A stretch of DNA of 64,000 bases from Cycas panzhihuaensis. Its lineage: Eukaryota; Cycadophyta. Of the stretch, positions 22,691 through 34,800 are shown piece by piece (the stretch's first letter is position 1; every line of letters begins with the position of its first letter). Below the pieces are notes generated by a model. It was not told where the DNA came from, searched no databases, and worked only from the letters and a program-made list of their open reading frames with translations. The stretch is taken from positions 219,363,741 to 219,427,740 of the forward strand of contig CM041465.1 of assembly GCA_023213395.1 (NCBI GenBank), in the 5' to 3' direction. The position numbers were made by a program, and so were the translations under genes.

Positions 22691-23769
22691 CTTTTATACT
22701 TAATCTGTCTTCTTTGTAATAAGGATAAACGATGATTCCAAAAGCATTATTATCTAATGAGCTAAAACTATAGATAATCCCCTTCTTCATTGCCTCTTTT
22801 ATCAACCAAGTTCTTTGATACATGACTTGTTCCTAATGGCTACGTAAGACTATTGTTCCTTCAATAGGCATAGGCATTGGTCATCAAGTCATCACCTCTA
22901 TCTTGAGAGTTCTCTTACTTGTCTTTGTAGGATTCTCTTTTGAGCTCCAAGCTCAAAAGAGAAGTTAGACCCCTAATTCTATCCTTAGAAGTTGTAATCA
23001 AATAGGGAACTTAAGTCATTAACTTCAGTTAATATGTGAGTTGCTTAGCTTATTCTTCATATTTATCTTTTAGTATAGAGATTCAGGTTTGTTTATACAC
23101 CACTCATATGTATTTATTTATGATCCTTAGTTTTCCTTACTATACTCTCAAGGTTATTACTCATTCTACTGCCTTCCCTATTACACTCAGAGACGTTATG
23201 ATTTAGAGTTCCTTTTTCTCCTCATGGTTTAATCTTTGAGGAGTTTGGTTGACACCTTTTATTACTTTAGTTTCATTAAAAAGGGATAGTCCTCATTATA
23301 TTGAGAGAAGGTGCTTCATGACTAGGGGAGTTATGCACTCATTTAATTGTAAATATTAAAAAGTTAATATATTGAAAAAAAAACTTAAAAAAAGAAGAAG
23401 AAGAAAAATTAAAAGCAAAAAATCAAAAATCAAATCAAAAGAAGAAGTGAGAAAGATTGTTAGTTTATTTATATCACCCTCTTATTATCTAGAGCAAGTT
23501 GCATGATGGCTTCATCTCCACCTATATCTACTATAGGTTAGGTTCATTTGGGTGCATTAATCAGGTCCTTCATATCTAATTGTGTAGGTCCACCATGGTC
23601 TTAATTATGATCGAAACCTATTTGAGATCTCTTTTGTCTTTATTATTTACCCAATCAAGATCTCACCTTTCTTCCTTTATAATTGGAACTACTTTTTCAA
23701 TTTATCACCTTTAATTCCTCATTGATTAATTCTTGCCACTTTCCTTCATCGATCACTTAGTCTTTAAGT

Positions 23770-24180
23770 TTTGGTTCCTATTCTTACTATGGCATTAAGT
23801 ATATATACTGATAGATGTAGTAGAGGCAACCGAGAACTATCTGTTATTGTATGGGTGATTTATGATCAATCAAGGAATCTATTTACCATTGCTACTGTAT
23901 TTCAGCCTAAGGAAACTAATAATAAAGTTAAATATATTACGATTATAGGAGCTTTGACTCGTGTTACATTCCTACCATTGTCCCATTAGTCTTTATTCTG
24001 ACTCTCAAGTTGTAGTTTATTAGTTAGTTGGTATATACCATATCCACTCTCTATAACTCCTTACTCTTCATCATCAGGCTTCACTATTGATGTCTTTTTT
24101 TCATTCAATTACCATTCAACATATCCTACATACCTATAATATTAAAATTGATGGCTTAGTCTCTCATATTTTAGGAAACT
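23770..24180 (+). pseudogene. archaeal-type RNase H (aRNH-like) of E7
   Basis: The frame starts IYTDRCSRGNREL, which corresponds to the YTDG(A/C)SRGNPGPAG block. It continues VIYD, then FQPKETNNKVKYITIIGAL (TNN.AEY.A) and, after a stop, SDSQVVVY. This is RNase H1-type, as acquired by Tat-lineage LTR elements and also found in plant LINEs. Gly-to-Arg and Glu-to-Lys changes and stops make it inactive. Confidence 0.6.
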
Positions 24181-24212
24181 ATCTTTGGTAGTTTTTGTTT
24201 TATGTTGGAGCC

Positions 24213-24284
24213 ATCACTCTAGAATGAATATAAACTATCACTCCAAAATAAGTATATATTATCACTCTAGGATAAGTATAAACT
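24213..24284. repeat. 24-bp tandem repeat, three copies
   Basis: The unit ATCACTCTAG.ATAAGTATAAACT repeats at 24213, 24237 and 24261 with a few differences, 170 bp before the E2 insertion point. Confidence 0.9.
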
Positions 24285-24457
24285 ATCATGTAAATACGAA
24301 ACAAAGAAATAACAAAAAGAAATGACCCAAACAAGAAAAAAAAAAAAAAAAAAAATCCATATTATTTCATTATTAGTCATAATATAGAGCCTGTGTTTTG
24401 ATCATACATCTTAACATAAAACAAGGGATGGGGGAAATCTGGTTAGAGTTAATATTC

Positions 24458-24862
24458 TGAGACATTTCTTCTCACCAGCACTCTTCAAATAACAGAGAAT
24501 TAACAACTACAACAACGTCTTCTTATCTAATGGAGCAAACAAATTAACCAAGAGTTTCATAGGAACACCAGAGCACTAAATGATCACCAAAGATAGAAAG
24601 TACCACAGCACGATCTTTATAAAAATGTTCTATCAAGATAATCAACATTTACAATTTATGACCTTTATATAGACAAAAGAGGGTCTTATACATGTAATCG
24701 TATTGGCAGCCTAAGCGGCCTTACATTCTATTGGACAGCAGCAGCCAAGTATACCATTGGCCAACTTAATGGCACATGCACGAAGTTCCATAGTTAACCT
24801 TATCTTGATAGCTCTCTGTATGCTAAGGGTTTACATAAATTAGCTGGATATGTTATGTAACA
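24458..24862 (-). repeat. E2 3' LTR
   Basis: TGAGACA...TAACA on the plus strand. TATATA promoter-like sequence lies near 24667. It is followed by PPT sequence (minus AGGGCAGGGGACC). Confidence 0.92.
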
Positions 24863-24879
24863 GGTCCCCTGCCCTAAGA

Positions 24880-26240
24880 TGTTGAGTCCTCGAGGCATGT
24901 GAGATGCAGTTGCTCTTTGATAAACTCCTCAGACTCTCAAGTTGCTTCGTTAGAGTTGCAGCATGACCACTGTATCAAATATTCTGAAATGGACCAATTT
25001 TGAAGATGGCATTATCTGGTAGCTAGTATACATTTTAGAGGTACAGACAAGGTTTGTTCTTCATCCAAAATTAGAAGGGTTATTTAGGGAATGTAGGTTT
25101 TTCTTAGACACTTCCGAAGATAAGAGACATGAAAAACATTATGAATATTTGTGGTGGAGGGAAGGTCGAGAGCATATGCAACTTCACCAATGCGTTTACA
25201 GACTTTATAGGGGCCATAATATTGAGGGCTAAGTTTGTGGTTCTTATGATGGTGAAGGGATTATTGCTTATAAGGTTGGAGATGAAGGAATATAAGATCA
25301 CCAATATTAAAGGAGCGATCAGAGCAATGGCGGTCTGCTAATTGTTTCATTCGATTTTGGGCCATGGACAAGTTTTATTTAAGGGTGTGGAGAATTTAGT
25401 CCATATGCTGCAGTTTTTGTTGTACTACTGTCGTGCAGAGGTTGGTGGCCAAGGTATGGTGGGATGGTAGGGGATACCCATAGAGGGCCAAAAATGCAGA
25501 CATTTCAATGGCTGAATGGTGTGAGGAGTTGTACCAATACTTAGCTAGGGCTAGCCATGATGTCCATTTAGACTTATGGTCAGATGTAAAGCAACATAAG
25601 TAGGTCTCCAGAGTTTTGTTAAGGGCCTCAGATTGGCCATTGGTCTGTGGATGGTATGCCAAACTCATGTTGAATGATGTTCCTGATGCGCGGAATAACT
25701 CCTGCCAGAAGGAGCTAGTGAATTTAGGGTTGTGATCATATACAATGGTGGATGGAAAACCGTGCAAATGAAATATTATCTAGATATAAATGTCAATGAT
25801 CCATGGACCTTTATATGTTGTGTGCATAGATAAGAAGTGAGCATATTTTTTCAACCTATCTATGACTACTAAAATGGAGTCAGATCTGGTAGATAGTGGT
25901 AGGCATGTTATAAAGTCTATGGCAATATCTTGCCATTTACCTTGTGGCATGTGTAATGGTTAAAGGAGACCTGGTTGGGATTTTGTATTCGCTTCGTTAC
26001 ATTGGCATGTTTCACATTCTAAGACAAAGGTAAGGATGGTAGATTTCATTTATGGCCAAAAGAAATCAGAACGTATCCAACGATAAGTTTTATCAAAACC
26101 ACAGTGACCACCAAGAGGGGAAGAATAATATTCTGATAAAATCTGAGAGATAAATGTTGATTGGGGGTGTACAAATATATGATTTTGGTATAAGAGAAGA
26201 TTATTATGGATGGACCAATTCTTATGAGTGTGGACCTTAT
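24880..26240 (-). pseudogene. E2 integrase with chromodomain
   Basis: The core at 25767-25396 reads GFPSTIVYDHNPKFTSSFW, HPQTNGQSEALNKTLETYL and LPSHHTLATNL. The C-terminal module lies near 25100-25340. The chromodomain (about 24890-25060) reads ILATR, SISEYLIQW and EATWES with fewer stops than E1. The zinc-binding region lies near 26000-26240. Confidence 0.82.
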
Positions 26241-26244
26241 TAGC

Positions 26245-26760
26245 CTAATGCGCAAAATCAGGTTGGGTTTGGTTAGTCGTGGCTAAATCATGTATCCATG
26301 TCGGTTGTGGGGAAGAAATGGCATAAATGGTGGGGTCCTCGGTGTGACCGGTGTTATCGACAAGTGTGGGTGAAGGTAACCTCGAGAGAGTATCTGACAC
26401 AATGTTATCTTTCCCCTTTTTATATGTGATTGTAAAATTGAAAACTTGGAGGCGGTCAACCCATTTAGCCTGCTCTTCTGAGAGGGTTGGTTAATCTAGT
26501 AAGCGACGAAGGCTATGATGATCAATGAGGATAGTAAATTTAGAACCAAGTAGGTATTATCATTGCTTATCAACAGCATGGAGGATGGCCCACATTTCTT
26601 TTTGATAGGTAGACATTCTACACTCATGATCTTTGAGTTTCTGACTTTCAAAGGCAATGGGGTGGAAGTCTTGTATGAAGACTACACCTAATCCAAACCC
26701 AGAGGTATCACATTCTAATTAGAAAGGCTGACAAAAGTCAGGAGAGACCAAGACCGAGGT
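26245..26760 (-). pseudogene. E2 RNase H
   Basis: Homologous to E1 14667-15173, with STYQKE, AVDK and ILIDHHSL blocks recognisable on the minus strand. It is broken by stops where E1 is open. Confidence 0.78.
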
Positions 26761-27645
26761 GGTTATCATGACCTCCTTTAGATGGAGGAAGGCCTCATTA
26801 GCTGAGGGGGACCATTGGAAGGAATCCTTCCAAAGTAAGTGGGTTAAAGGGGTGGTTAGTGTGGCATAATTTCGAATGAACCGACAATAGAATCTGGTAA
26901 GTCCTAGGAAAGCCCACAAGTGGGTCAAGGTTTTTGGGGTTGGCCAATTAGTAATGACAGAGATTTTATTGAAATCCACCTGAACCCCTGCAAAGGATAT
27001 AATATGACCAAGGTATTGTAGCTCAGATTTCCCAAACTCACATTTGGAGAATTTAGCATACAATTTATTTTTAGCTAGGATTTGAATGACCGTTTCTAGA
27101 TGCGGGATGTGAGCAGGCATGTTTGAGCTGTAGATAAGAATATCGTCAAAGAAGATGATGATAAATTTTTACAGGTATAGTAGAAAGATCTTGTTAATGA
27201 GGGTCTGAAAGGTGGCCGAAGCATTACATAGGCCAAAGGGCATGACCTGGAACTCAAAGTAGACATGGTGGGTTTAGGAAGTTGTTTTATGTTGATCCTC
27301 TGGCAAGATAAAGATTTGGTAATATCCTAACTATAAATCAAGTTTGGTGAAAATTGTAGCTCCATGGATTTTATCTAACATGACATCGATTCGTGGCGTG
27401 GGAAACTTATTTTTTATAGTGATTTTATTGAGTGCACGATAGTCAACATAAAGTCAGAAAGAGCCATCCTTTTTTGCGAACTAAAACGATGGGTATCATA
27501 TATAGGCTTTTACTAGGTTGGATGATACCCATGTCCAACAATTCCCTTGTGATTTTTTTAATTTTATTTTTTTGGAAATATGAGTTCCTATATGGTCGAA
27601 GGCTAATCAGGTCATGTGCACTTTGTAACTCAATACTATGGTAAA
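26719..27645 (-). pseudogene. E2 reverse transcriptase
   Basis: Includes FFDDILIYS near 27130-27160 (catalytic pair intact), LQYLGHIISFAGVQVD and FLGLTRFYCRFIRNYA (26719-27120). The N-terminal part has DMGIIQPSKSLY and LVRKK. Stops and one shift break the frame. Confidence 0.88.
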
Positions 27646-27933
27646 AACCTTGATCAAGCAGGGGGCTGGTAGGTAATGGGGCAAATACTGATTGGTATCG
27701 ATCTAATACTTGTTGGATATCAGGGTGGATACCTGAAGGGGCTTGGATATGGTTAAGACAAATGATGTATCCTATGTTACCATTAAGTTGGTGGCGCATT
27801 TGGGTGGGTGAGATTACTTTGTTTGGGGGGCTTGCATCCCATAAAGTTTATGAGAGCGACCCATGTGATCTTTGAATATAATGAAGGGGGCCATGGGTGA
27901 GTTATTAGCGCTATAAATTCCTAGAGTCTGGAG

Positions 27934-28368
27934 CTATTGTACGCTAAGAATTGCATCTGACCCACCTATGGACATGGCATAAAAATTAGAGATAAGGATA
28001 TTTGAGCCAATGTGGACCATGAGGTTTTTTATTATTCCGGCATAATAGAGGGTGTGATGACCAAGTAAGGAGCAAGTAAAGCCTGTTTTAGGTTCTATGT
28101 AAAGATTCAACTGTTGAGCAATGGAGATATCGATGAAATTTAGTGACGTGCCACCATCGATCAAAATGGTAATTGGGGTTTTCCTAAGTATTCCCTTGAC
28201 TCGAAGTGGTTCAGGACATGCAATGGAGGTAACAATTGATAATGAAACTTCAAGCTCAGGGTTTGGGGGCAACTCATTAGTAGGGTGGTCTTGGGATTCA
28301 TCATCATATTCATGCTGAGTCTTGAGGTCATCTTCCAAAGATAAGTTTGGGTCAATTGCGAAGACCAT
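27934..28368 (-). pseudogene. E2 aspartic protease and gag-pro linker
   Basis: A 144-codon stretch with an acidic linker, then ITILIDGGTSLNFIDISIAQQLNL (catalytic D retained) and GGSDAILSVQ. Longer and better preserved than the E1 copy. Confidence 0.85.
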
Positions 28369-29417
28369 CTTCCTAGCTTTGCAAATTCTACCATGACCAG
28401 TGGTCTATTTTTCATAACATTGCATACATAGATTAGATTCCTGACGATATTGTGCCTCTACTAGAGTGATATGTATGGACTTTAAAGATGGTTTCTCCAT
28501 GCACTGCTCAAGAGATGTAGTTGGGTAGTCCTCTGGTCGTGGGCACGATCGTTGGTAGTCAGTTGGACGTGGTCTTTAGGACCAGGTTGTATCAACTTGT
28601 CGAGATTATGAAAGCCAAGTGGAGTCTCATCTGAATAGAGGAGGTCTTTCAGCGACAAACTCTACTTCTACTAATTTGGCCATATTAATTATATCTTTTA
28701 GAGTAGATAGGGAGACTGTCTTCAAGCGTATTTGGATAGGTTCTTTAAGCTCGAACATATACATATCTATCTCTGTATGTTTTTCAAGTTGCTGATCAAC
28801 CTGATTACGTAAAAATTGGAACTCATGAGTGTAAACTTTGACAGAGGATACTTGCTTCAAACGTGTTAGCTGTGTGAAAAAAGATTGGTTCTAAGTGTCT
28901 TCATACTACTCAGAAAAACAAGCAGAGAAGTGTGCCCAAGACTGGTTAGAGGGGTACTCCCGCTTCCACCATCGGAACCAATGATGTGGCTTCCCATATA
29001 AATGGATGGAAGCAAATGTAAGTTGTTCATTTACTAACATTGGCTTGAGTGTAAAGTAGGAATCTAGCTTGCTAATCCAACTTCGTGCACTATCCCTATT
29101 GAGATCTGGATCAAATGTGGGTATGTTGATCTTATAATAAAATGGATGCTACTAACGTAGAGGTAGAGGCACAATTTGTTGTTGTATGGGCTGAATGGTG
29201 GTGGAGGAGAGAAGTTGCTCAACTTCTTAATTACATTTTGGACATCATCATAGGATGCGAGGTTTGACAGTCTTGAGTTAAATTCTTCTCGAATGGTAGC
29301 TACTTCATTTTTAACCTCCTCGTGCATGTGGGAGAAATCCTCTTTGATTTTTTCCTGAATACTAGTAATGTGTGTCTCAAGTGCTGAGATTTTGTCACTG
29401 TTGCTCTAAGGAGCCAT
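28369..29417 (-). pseudogene. E2 gag
   Basis: It starts at the ATG ending at 29417 with MAP*SNSDKISALE. Codon 4 is TAG where E1 has CAA, implying an ancestral CAG. Later blocks: HEEVKNEVATIREEFNSRLSNLAS (29327-29250) and VKVYTHEFQFLRNQVDQQLEKHTEID (about 28835). The zinc knuckle near 28370-28430 is degraded like that of E1. Confidence 0.78.
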
Positions 29418-30736
29418 AGAGAAAGGGCATAAAGAGGTGGGAATAAGTAGAAAGAAGGGGAATGAACGAAGTGGGACAGATCAAGAAAGAATGAGATGTA
29501 AGGAAAAGGGAGTTATTGAGGGAAGGAGAAGGGGGTAAAATAGGAAGATTGTGAGGTGTCTATAGTCTATTAACCCCAAAGAAATTTACATAAACAAGAT
29601 ATCAGGTTCTCTTAAACAAGTGCGAAAAGCTCGTTCAAATGAGATATATAAAGTGTAGGGGGATGGGGGTAGTGGGGCCCACCGGCGACCCGGTACTAAA
29701 AAAACATGAAAATGTTTGGTATGTACCAACTTAGTGCAAATTGACCAGTACGATGTGCTGATCAAAATGAGGTATATATTTGTAAGGGTAAATTTTCGCA
29801 TGAGGTATATATTTTTTATTTTTATTCTTTTTCTCTCTTTTGTGTTTTTTTTTTCCCTTTTCTTTTCTTTTCTTCCTTTTTTTTTTTTTTCCTTTTTTTT
29901 CTTCCCCCCTTTTTTTTTCTCCTTTATGTAGTGGGTCTTACTATATTGAGAGGTTTTGAGCTCAACAGTAAGATGAATCTTTGTTTTTTTTTTTTTCCAA
30001 AATGTGAGGTGACTTACGGTCTGAACCAAGAATATGTATACCAAAGTATCCTACCAACAACTAGACAAGGTGTGCTTGGTCTTATAGGCCTGCCAATAAA
30101 CTGTAGAAGTTCAAGGCAAGTAGCTTCATGGCACTAACCACTAACCACTTCATTACAAGACTTCAACGGTCAATAGTTGCTTATGCTAGGAAAGGATTAG
30201 GACCTGAAGGGGGTCCTCCTATATACCTGGAGGTACGTGGAGACGCACTACCGTATCTAGGTTCTGTCTAAGGCTTGGCTCGGGAGTGTTACTCTAATCC
30301 TTCACACAAAGGGCGGGAGGGCCAGTATGCACTTAGCTAGAGCAGCGGATCCTGCGATATTCTGCACCCCAAAGATAGGGTTTTTACCTAACTACTTGGG
30401 TAGCCGCCCAACGGTGTTATCTACCTGGGAAAGGAGGTGGGAGGGAGAAAGGGTAGTCGCCCAACATTGTTATCTACCTTTTAGATATAATTCAATGCAA
30501 AAATTGAAATATAGAAATGAAATTAAAACTAGATGAAAGACAAAGTACTAGCGTTACTTAGGAAAAGAATTTCCTTTTTCTCCCAACTCTTTGACTTTTT
30601 GAGTACCGTTTCTCAATCTCCATAGAGAGAGTACTAAGTAAAGGTCTTTCCTCGATCTCTACTAGAGGGAGTACTCAATCTGATAAGGAAAAAAAAAATT
30701 ATGATCTTTCGAGCAGCTTCCCATGATTGCGACGCA
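29418..30736 (-). other. E2 untranslated leader
   Basis: About 1.3 kb between PBS and gag, with a purine-rich tract (29830-29930, minus) and two hairpin repeats at 30399-30425 and 30452-30478. Lysine-rich open frames here are by-products of the purine tract. Confidence 0.6.
30399..30478 (-). repeat. E2 leader: two 27-nt hairpin repeats, 53-bp period
   Basis: On the minus strand the upstream-coordinate copy (30399-30425) folds as GGTAG-ATAACA-CCG-TTGGG-CGG-CTACC, an eight-pair stem with a six-base bulge. The second copy keeps the outer stem. Spacing is the same as in E1. Confidence 0.68.
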
Positions 30737-30748
30737 GCTCTGATACCA
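30737..30748 (-). other. E2 primer binding site (initiator tRNA-Met)
   Basis: The minus strand reads TGGTATCAGAGC two bases from the 5' LTR end, an exact match to the common plant tRNA-Met PBS. Confidence 0.92.
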
Positions 30749-30750
30749 CT

Positions 30751-31155
30751 TGGGACGTTTCTTCTCACCAGCACTCTTCAGATAGCAAAGAATTAACAAT
30801 TGCAGCAGTGTCTTCTTATCTAATAGAGCAATCAAATTAACTAAGAGTTTCATAAGAACACCAGAGTACTAAATGATCACAAAAGATAGAAAGTACTACA
30901 ACACTATCTTTATAAAAATGTTTTATCAAGATAATCAACATTTATAATTTATGACCCTTATATAGACAAAAGAGGGTCTTATACATGTAATCCTATTACC
31001 GGCGTAATTGACCTTACATTCTATTCGACAACAGCGGCCAAGTATACCATTGGCCAGCTTGACGGCACATGCAAGAAGTTCCATAATTAACCTTATCCTG
31101 ATAGATCTTCGTATGCTAGTGGTTTACATAACTTAGTCGGATAATTTACGTAACA
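30751..31155 (-). repeat. E2 5' LTR
   Basis: 405 bp, TGGGACG...TAACA on the plus strand, homologous to 24458-24862. Confidence 0.92.
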
Positions 31156-31191
31156 TATTCCATCCATACATTTAAAAGTATAAATGAAAAT

Positions 31192-31192
<1 letters not shown>

Positions 31193-31235
<43 letters not shown>

Positions 31236-31322
31236 TAGATAGATAGATATACATACATACATACATATATATACACATACACATACACATACACATATAT
31301 ATATATACACACACATATATAC

Positions 31323-31377
<55 letters not shown>

Positions 31378-31390
31378 CATATATTTATAT

Positions 31391-31459
<69 letters not shown>

Positions 31460-31522
31460 TATATATAGATAGATAGATAGATATATATATATATATATAT
31501 GTATATATAGATATATAGATAT

Positions 31523-31576
<54 letters not shown>

Positions 31577-31602
31577 GTACATAGATATATATATATATAC
31601 AT

Positions 31603-31669
<67 letters not shown>

Positions 31670-31709
31670 TATACATATATATATACATATATATACATAT
31701 ATATGTATA

Positions 31710-31753
<44 letters not shown>

Positions 31754-31799
31754 CATATATACATACATACATACATATATACATACATACATATATATA

Positions 31800-31859
<60 letters not shown>

Positions 31860-31875
31860 TATATATATAGATATC
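31193..31875. repeat. large compound (TA)n/(GATA)/(CATA)/(CA)n microsatellite
   Basis: About 680 bp of almost pure alternating purine-pyrimidine: long TA runs, TAGA and TACA blocks, and a (CA)n run near 31525-31565. Long open frames here (YIYIYI proteins) are artefacts of the repeat. Confidence 0.97.
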
Positions 31876-34800
31876 CTCTAAGATCTCATACTCCATTACC
31901 ACCTGTATAAAACGGCTCACTCTAACTTAGCCACATCACCTCAAGATTTTCCAATCAATAGTTGAAAGGGCACCTATAAAAGTACTTATAGCTAGTCATT
32001 CATTCTCCTAAATCTCTATCTTCTCGATATGTTGCAATACAAGTCATTTATGTAGGTAAGTTTTATTGTTTAAATGTAAATCTTTTATATTTTTTTTACC
32101 TATTATAAATCTATTAAAAACATGATTTCTCTATCTTAAAACACAATTTCTTAGTTCGAAAATATGATTTTGTAATTCCCATAACTGTGATAAGCATATT
32201 TTTGAGCTAAATGTTGAGTTTTTTGTACTCTACCTATATTTTTTCACCTGTTAAATTACATTTTTCAATGAAAAATCACATCAAAAATAACTTTTTATTA
32301 TTGAAGACTCACTAAATATTAAGCTCCTTGATGTATTATCTTGGCGTGACTCTCCTTACATAAATATCACTCTCAATGAGCTGCCTTGTCACTCCACATA
32401 ATCATAAATTTGCTCTGGATGTTTCTCAACTCTCAATGATAAAAATGACTATTAAATCAAAGGTTTCACATATAAAAAGGGGGTCCCCTTCATCCAAGGC
32501 CTAAAATTTTCCTTCATTCAATGCAATTCTATCATGCAAATATAGTTTGATTCGATATTTCTTACTCATTATAGGCCTCTTTTTATCCTTATTATTAGTG
32601 TTTCACACTATTAATGAGAGGAACATTTTACATTTTTATGGGATGTCCTTTTTGAGTTTAATATCCTCAATTCTAGGCATGTTAATGGATTACAATATCC
32701 ATCTTCTTGTGGCTTTCATTCTTCATTTATATGCTCCATGAATTCATCTATTGAAAAGTTAAAACTATGATAGTTGCACTTTGAAAATTCACCTATTAAT
32801 GAGCTTAAACTATGATAGTCTTAAGCTCTAAAAAATCATACGTTAATGAGCATGAACTATGATAATCCATCCCATTATACTCTTGCATGGGATCTCAACT
32901 CTGAAGCACTGTTAATAAGAATAAATTATGACAACAACTCTTATTTAAGCTCCATTCATTTAATAGGCATTTTGGTATCATCACTAGTTGAGTTTATTAG
33001 TACAATTAAAATTTAGTTTGTGAGTGTTTTGACTTAGTTTTATTAGACTTTCATGTTGATTAAGGTTGTTTTCTATTTTCTCCCTTTATATATAGTCTCA
33101 TCATTTAGGTCTCTCCTTTATGACATCAAGGATACCTTCATCGACAATTCCAAATTGCCACCTTTCATCACCCTGCTTCCATTTTAAAGAGCTTAAAGTG
33201 TCAAGGAGGCAAATATTTTACCAAAATTAGTTCTTTTATTTGATTTGGATATGTGTTACTAATTGATCATTTATATACTTTAGTATACATATTATTATCT
33301 TTGGTTATCATGTAGAGTTGTTGTTTGGTACTTGATTTTTTATATCATGGTCTTGATTGAGATTGTATCAACTTTGATGTTCATATCATATTTATTTTTC
33401 ATTGTGATCTAATGACTAAATGATATACTATATATGATGGTGATTTACACATGCTGATGACTGATATTATGGTATTATCTCTTAATTCTTGCCTATTCTA
33501 ATTCATCCAATCCTATATTTTGCTCCTTGTTTATTTTATTTATCTTTATTTTGTGATTATTTCATGTATATGTCATATTCTTCATCTTAGGTTTGTGCCT
33601 TGAGTTATTTTTTTAGGCTATATTAGTCAATGTTTTAGTCAAATATCTTTAGTAGATTCATTTATCTAAAATATTTGTATTTTATATTTTTTCTTTTTAA
33701 CTTTTACTTATTTATCACAAATTTAATATACCTAAAAATGTAACTTTATTCATAAAGTGTGACATTGTATTTTAAGAAAAAATTCACATTTTTGGCCCTT
33801 TATAAAATGTGACTATCATGTTTTATAAAGAAAGCCACGTTTTTAACTATTACTCATAATTATGTTTTATAAGGAATGTTGATTCCCTTTTATTCTCATA
33901 TATCATTACCTAGATTTATAGAAGCTCACTACCCCTTACCTCTAAATGCCTTGAGACTCTCAATTCAATCATCTTTCATGTAATTTTCTATTACAGAAGA
34001 AGTGAATCTAAAGAGAGTAGTGGATTTTTAGCTTGTTGATTTTTAGAATTTTATATGGATTGCATAAGATTGTTGCAATGCCAGACACCTTTAGAGCATT
34101 TTCTCATCATCTATTCTTCCTCTTAAAACCTAGTAATATTACTCCTTGATGTGAAGATCTTGGTTTTGATGATTTATGAATGCTTTGTGCTCTCTTTTAT
34201 CCATTTTTTTCTATGAGTTTATGGATGAATTTTTCTCTTAAGTATTGGAGATTTGACTGAGGACTAATCCTTGTGAACTTAAGTTAGACCTACCAAGGAG
34301 AATAGAGGGATGCATTCACCCTATTATTTACTCAATTCTTAGGTCCCTTTACTTACCCTCTCATTGGAGTTATTTTCTTCCAAGTTCTATTCCATTAGAA
34401 CATATATTTCTCTTGTTTTTCAAATACTTTATCATCTTCCTTCCACTCTCATGATTTCAAAGATTAGATAATGAAGTATAGGCAAAATCTAGGTACCATC
34501 GTGAGGTATACTTCATTGATTTCATCAATTTCTCAAGTAAGTTAGCTTGTTTATTTGATTTATAGATCTTTAAATTAAAAAAGATAAAAGATAAAGATAA
34601 AAATATATGTATGTGCATGTGATTTATTCTTTGAAAGTAGAGTTTCTTCATCATCATTATGTATGCATGTCATTTGAGTTGATGTAGCTTCATTAGAAAG
34701 TCTTGATCTATACTTATAGGTCTCTATTATCTTTTATTTTCATTTTTCATACAAATCTTTTATCTTCCATATTATCATTGAAAATTATTTCAACTTGATT

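Larger units (their letters stand above)
19510..24452 (+). mobile_element. E7: rearranged Tat-like Ty3/gypsy relic
   Basis: Plus-strand remains lie between E1 and E2: an LTR-like segment ending near 20457, a PBS-like TTAGCATCCAACA (20461-20473), a gag (20710-21560), an integrase C-terminus (22520-22690) and an RNase H of archaeal type (23770-24180). The PBS resembles the TTGGCGCCCAACG form seen in some plant gypsy elements, after C/G to T/A changes. Protease, RT and the integrase core are not recognisable, so much of pol is lost. No 3' LTR is seen. Confidence 0.55.
24458..31155 (-). mobile_element. E2: complete, decayed Ty3/gypsy chromovirus (same family as E1)
   Basis: A 6.70 kb element flanked by a perfect 5-bp TSD, TATTC at 24453-24457 and 31156-31160. 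LTRs are both 405 bp (24458-24862 and 30751-31155), the PBS is 30737-30748, and the PPT is directly after 24862. Domains run leftward in the E1 order. The LTRs are longer than in E1 by about 35 bp, mostly a block near 24800-24835 that E1 lacks. RT keeps FFDD and protease keeps DGG, but stops break every frame. Confidence 0.95.

Noticed and set aside
24336-24354. A-run that might be the tail of another retroposon
   Set aside because: No retroposon body upstream and no flanking duplication could be found.
29586-30044. 152-codon lysine-rich frame in the E2 leader and a similar one in E1 (18216-18434)
   Set aside because: They result from the purine-rich leader tract; the sequence is not conserved as protein between the two copies.
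31093-31910. Long open frames of alternating Y and I/T residues on both strands
   Set aside because: They are translations of the (TA)n/(CA)n microsatellite and have no coding signal.
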